The notes beneath the pieces were generated by a model that worked only from the letters and a program-made list of their open reading frames with translations, did not search any database and was not told where the DNA came from. From Tragulus kanchil (Eukaryota > Chordata > Mammalia > Artiodactyla > Tragulidae), in NCBI GenBank assembly GCA_022376925.1, contig JAIOJX010000027.1:17873471-17937470 (forward strand): 64,000 nucleotides of DNA. The letters run 5' to 3'. Shown piece after piece: positions 62,204 through 64,000 of the stretch (positions are counted from its first letter, which is position 1; the number at the start of each line of letters is the position of its first letter). The translations under genes and the position numbers were made by a program.

Positions 62204-62475
62204 TAAGTGATATATTCCCTTTATTGTCCTTTTTTTAGCTGGAACCTAAGATTTCTGAGTGGGACTCATTGCTTCGATAGGACAAAGTTCTATCTAAACA
62301 GGCTCTCACAACCTGCAGAAATATGACAAGAATAATTAGAAATAATCATTAATTTTAAAAAAAGAAAAAAGCATGTAAGTTACTGAATCACAGACAATTG
62401 CTAGTTTAAAATTTTGAGAATTCCATCACTCTGTCAGAATGATTTCACCTCCACATCTCTTCTACAAAACAAACC

Positions 62476-63287
62476 TGTATGTGTTCATTTGTGTGAATTC
62501 AATCCCCCCTACCTTGTTCCCAAGAAGCTGTTCAAAGAATCATGGCAAGAAACACCTTTAAGAGGACGCTGCCCTTGATTGTGTTTATGGGAGGCCCATT
62601 TTTATTTCAGTGAGACGATCTGCGTTCATTCCTGAATGTTTCCTGGTGGGGCTCACGAGCGCTACAGTCAGCGCCCGGGGCCTGGGTTTTAGGTAAGTGG
62701 ACAGTGAAGCAGTTCTGACAGCTTGTGATCACCCCGCGTGTCCCTGGCAACCCTCGGGGCCATTTTCCATGCCATTCAGTTAAAGGAGTTTCCATCATGA
62801 CTAACACTCTGTGCTCTGAAGCGCTTTCATCACAGGGTGCAGTGAGGCATTATTTTAAAATAGAAATGCCTGTAAGAAAACCCTCCGTTTCCCTCCCATT
62901 GTGAGGTGTGCCTTCTGGAGGACATCACCCAGACACTGTCCACGTTCTCCCTCGACTCCTGACGGCATCTGTGGTTCTCCTGTGAGGTCAACTTTTAAAG
63001 TCCAGAAGAGAAAAGGGACAGGAAGCTTTCTGGGTATCTCTGAGTCTTTGGCCTGGCCACTGGGACCTTCCTCCCTCTCTCTGTACATCTCACTTTCCAG
63101 GCTCAAGAAAATACTTAAAATGCAACATTATTGCAAGAACTGCAAAAGGGTGAAACAGCTAGCCGGCTGCCCTAACTTTTCTATGTATTTGACAAAAAAA
63201 AAAAAAAAAATCGGCCCTTTATGTATTTTGGGAACTCACCTCTCATGCCTCATTAATTTATAAATCTTAATATAACCACTATTGTGT
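62476..63287. other. Intergenic DNA, nothing recognised
   Basis: Unique sequence with an A run at 63194-63210. No gene recognised. Confidence 0.4.
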
Positions 63288-63425
63288 GTCCACAGCATTC
63301 TCCAGGCAAGAATCCTACAGCAGGTGGCCACGGCCTCCTCCAGGGGGGCTTCCTGTCCCAGGGATGGAACCCACCTTTCTTACATCATCTGTATTGGTAA
63401 GCAGGCTCTTTACCACTGGCACCAT
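63288..63425 (-). mobile_element. Bov-tA SINE, partial
   Basis: Minus-strand: attctccaggcaagaatcct, cagggatggaacccaccttt and gctctttaccactggcacca. The BovB-derived end is missing. Confidence 0.8.
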
Positions 63426-63499
63426 GAAATACAGGCTATCTATACATCTATGAATTTAAAGGCTCTATATGGATTTTAATGTATCCTCTAACGTATCCT

Positions 63500-63692
63500 C
63501 TAATGGCTCAGTCAGTAAAGAATCTGACTACAATACAGGAGACGCGGGTTCTACCCCTGGGTTGGAAGATCCTCTGGAGGAGGAGACGGCAACCCACTCC
63601 AGCCTTCTTGCCTGGAGACCCCCGCGGCCGGCGGAGCCTGGGGGGCTGCCGTCCGTGGGGGTCACAAAAGTCAGACGTGACTCAGCAACAGA
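63500..63692 (+). mobile_element. Bov-tA SINE
   Basis: Plus-strand: ggctcagtcagtaaagaatc, ctgggttggaagatcctctg and gtcagacgtgactcagcaac. Unusually CpG-rich, so probably young. Confidence 0.85.
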
Positions 63693-64000
63693 AACAACAA
63701 TGTTGGCCTCCAATGATTCTCAAACTAGAATTTCTTGAGCAAAACGATTTTATCCAAAGCTAAAGAGGCCCATTCAGTCATAGGCATCCAAGAAAGGAAA
63801 TGGAATTTCCTCCTGATGTTCTTCCTTTCAAGTTCAAAAAAGGGATCAGACAAATTTCTACATGAAAAGCCTTTATGTTTCAGCAGCAAATAGATGGAGC
63901 CTGGACTGCCACACAGACACAGATCTCTTCGTTTCTGTAGCTCATAAGCCCTTCCAAATGACAATTGTTCTAAACAAACATGAGTCACAGGAAATGTTTG

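Larger units (their letters stand above)
60203..62475. repeat. Tandem direct duplication 17 (offset 1147-1148 bp)
   Basis: Copy 1 is 60203-61327 and copy 2 is 61351-62475. The scrap between (61328-61350) ends in ttcccaagaa, which is the sequence found at 62517-62526 beyond copy 2, as if the left-hand contig ran on with a large deletion. One C lost at about 61655 and a few substitutions near 61825. Confidence 0.95.

Overview
This window is nuclear DNA from a ruminant (cattle, sheep, goat or deer type). The organism call rests on many Bov-tA/Bov-A SINEs, BovB LINE tails, cetartiodactyl CHR-type SINEs and a ruminant-type L1 3' end. There is one confident protein-coding gene: KCNJ2 (Kir2.1 inward-rectifier potassium channel) on the + strand. 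Nothing looks bacterial or viral apart from old LTR fragments, and there is no CRISPR array or operon. || Layout: 1-1126 is unique upstream DNA. 1127-5600 is a CpG island with the KCNJ2 promoter and non-coding exon 1, which ends at a cag/GTAAGG donor. 5006-11324 is the intron. 11325 onward is exon 2, with the whole 427-codon CDS at 11546-12829 and a long 3' UTR running to an AATAAA at 17740. From about 17.8 kb to 64 kb I see no gene, only SINEs, BovB and L1 fragments, MIRs, two LTR fragments and microsatellites. This fits the gene-poor interval known to lie between KCNJ2 and SOX9 in mammals. || The dominant unusual structure is 17 head-to-tail direct duplications, all about 1.09-1.19 kb long. 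They start near 1127, 3295, 5913, 12726, 18247, 23011, 25380, 27253, 29361, 36705, 39390, 43041, 45984, 47876, 50811, 55059 and 60203. They ignore feature boundaries: they cut through the KCNJ2 C-terminal codons, exon 1, LTRs and SINEs. The two copies are nearly identical, and the differences, mostly lost homopolymer or GC bases, cluster on either side of each junction. My reading is that these are unmerged contig-end overlaps in a noisy long-read assembly, not biology. They add roughly 19 kb, so the real locus is probably about 45 kb. With them collapsed, the KCNJ2 intron is about 5.2 kb and the 3' UTR about 3.8 kb. || KCNJ2 itself is intact: one coding exon with selectivity filter, rectification residues, ER-export and PDZ motifs all present. 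Its 3' UTR carries candidate sites for miR-1/206, miR-26 and miR-132/212, a Pumilio element and a possible hairpin. I found no convincing new biological system. The more interesting non-artefact items are the UTR sites, a 50-bp-period array of tRNA B-box-like motifs behind an LTR, and a diverged 82-bp tandem repeat near 31.7 kb.
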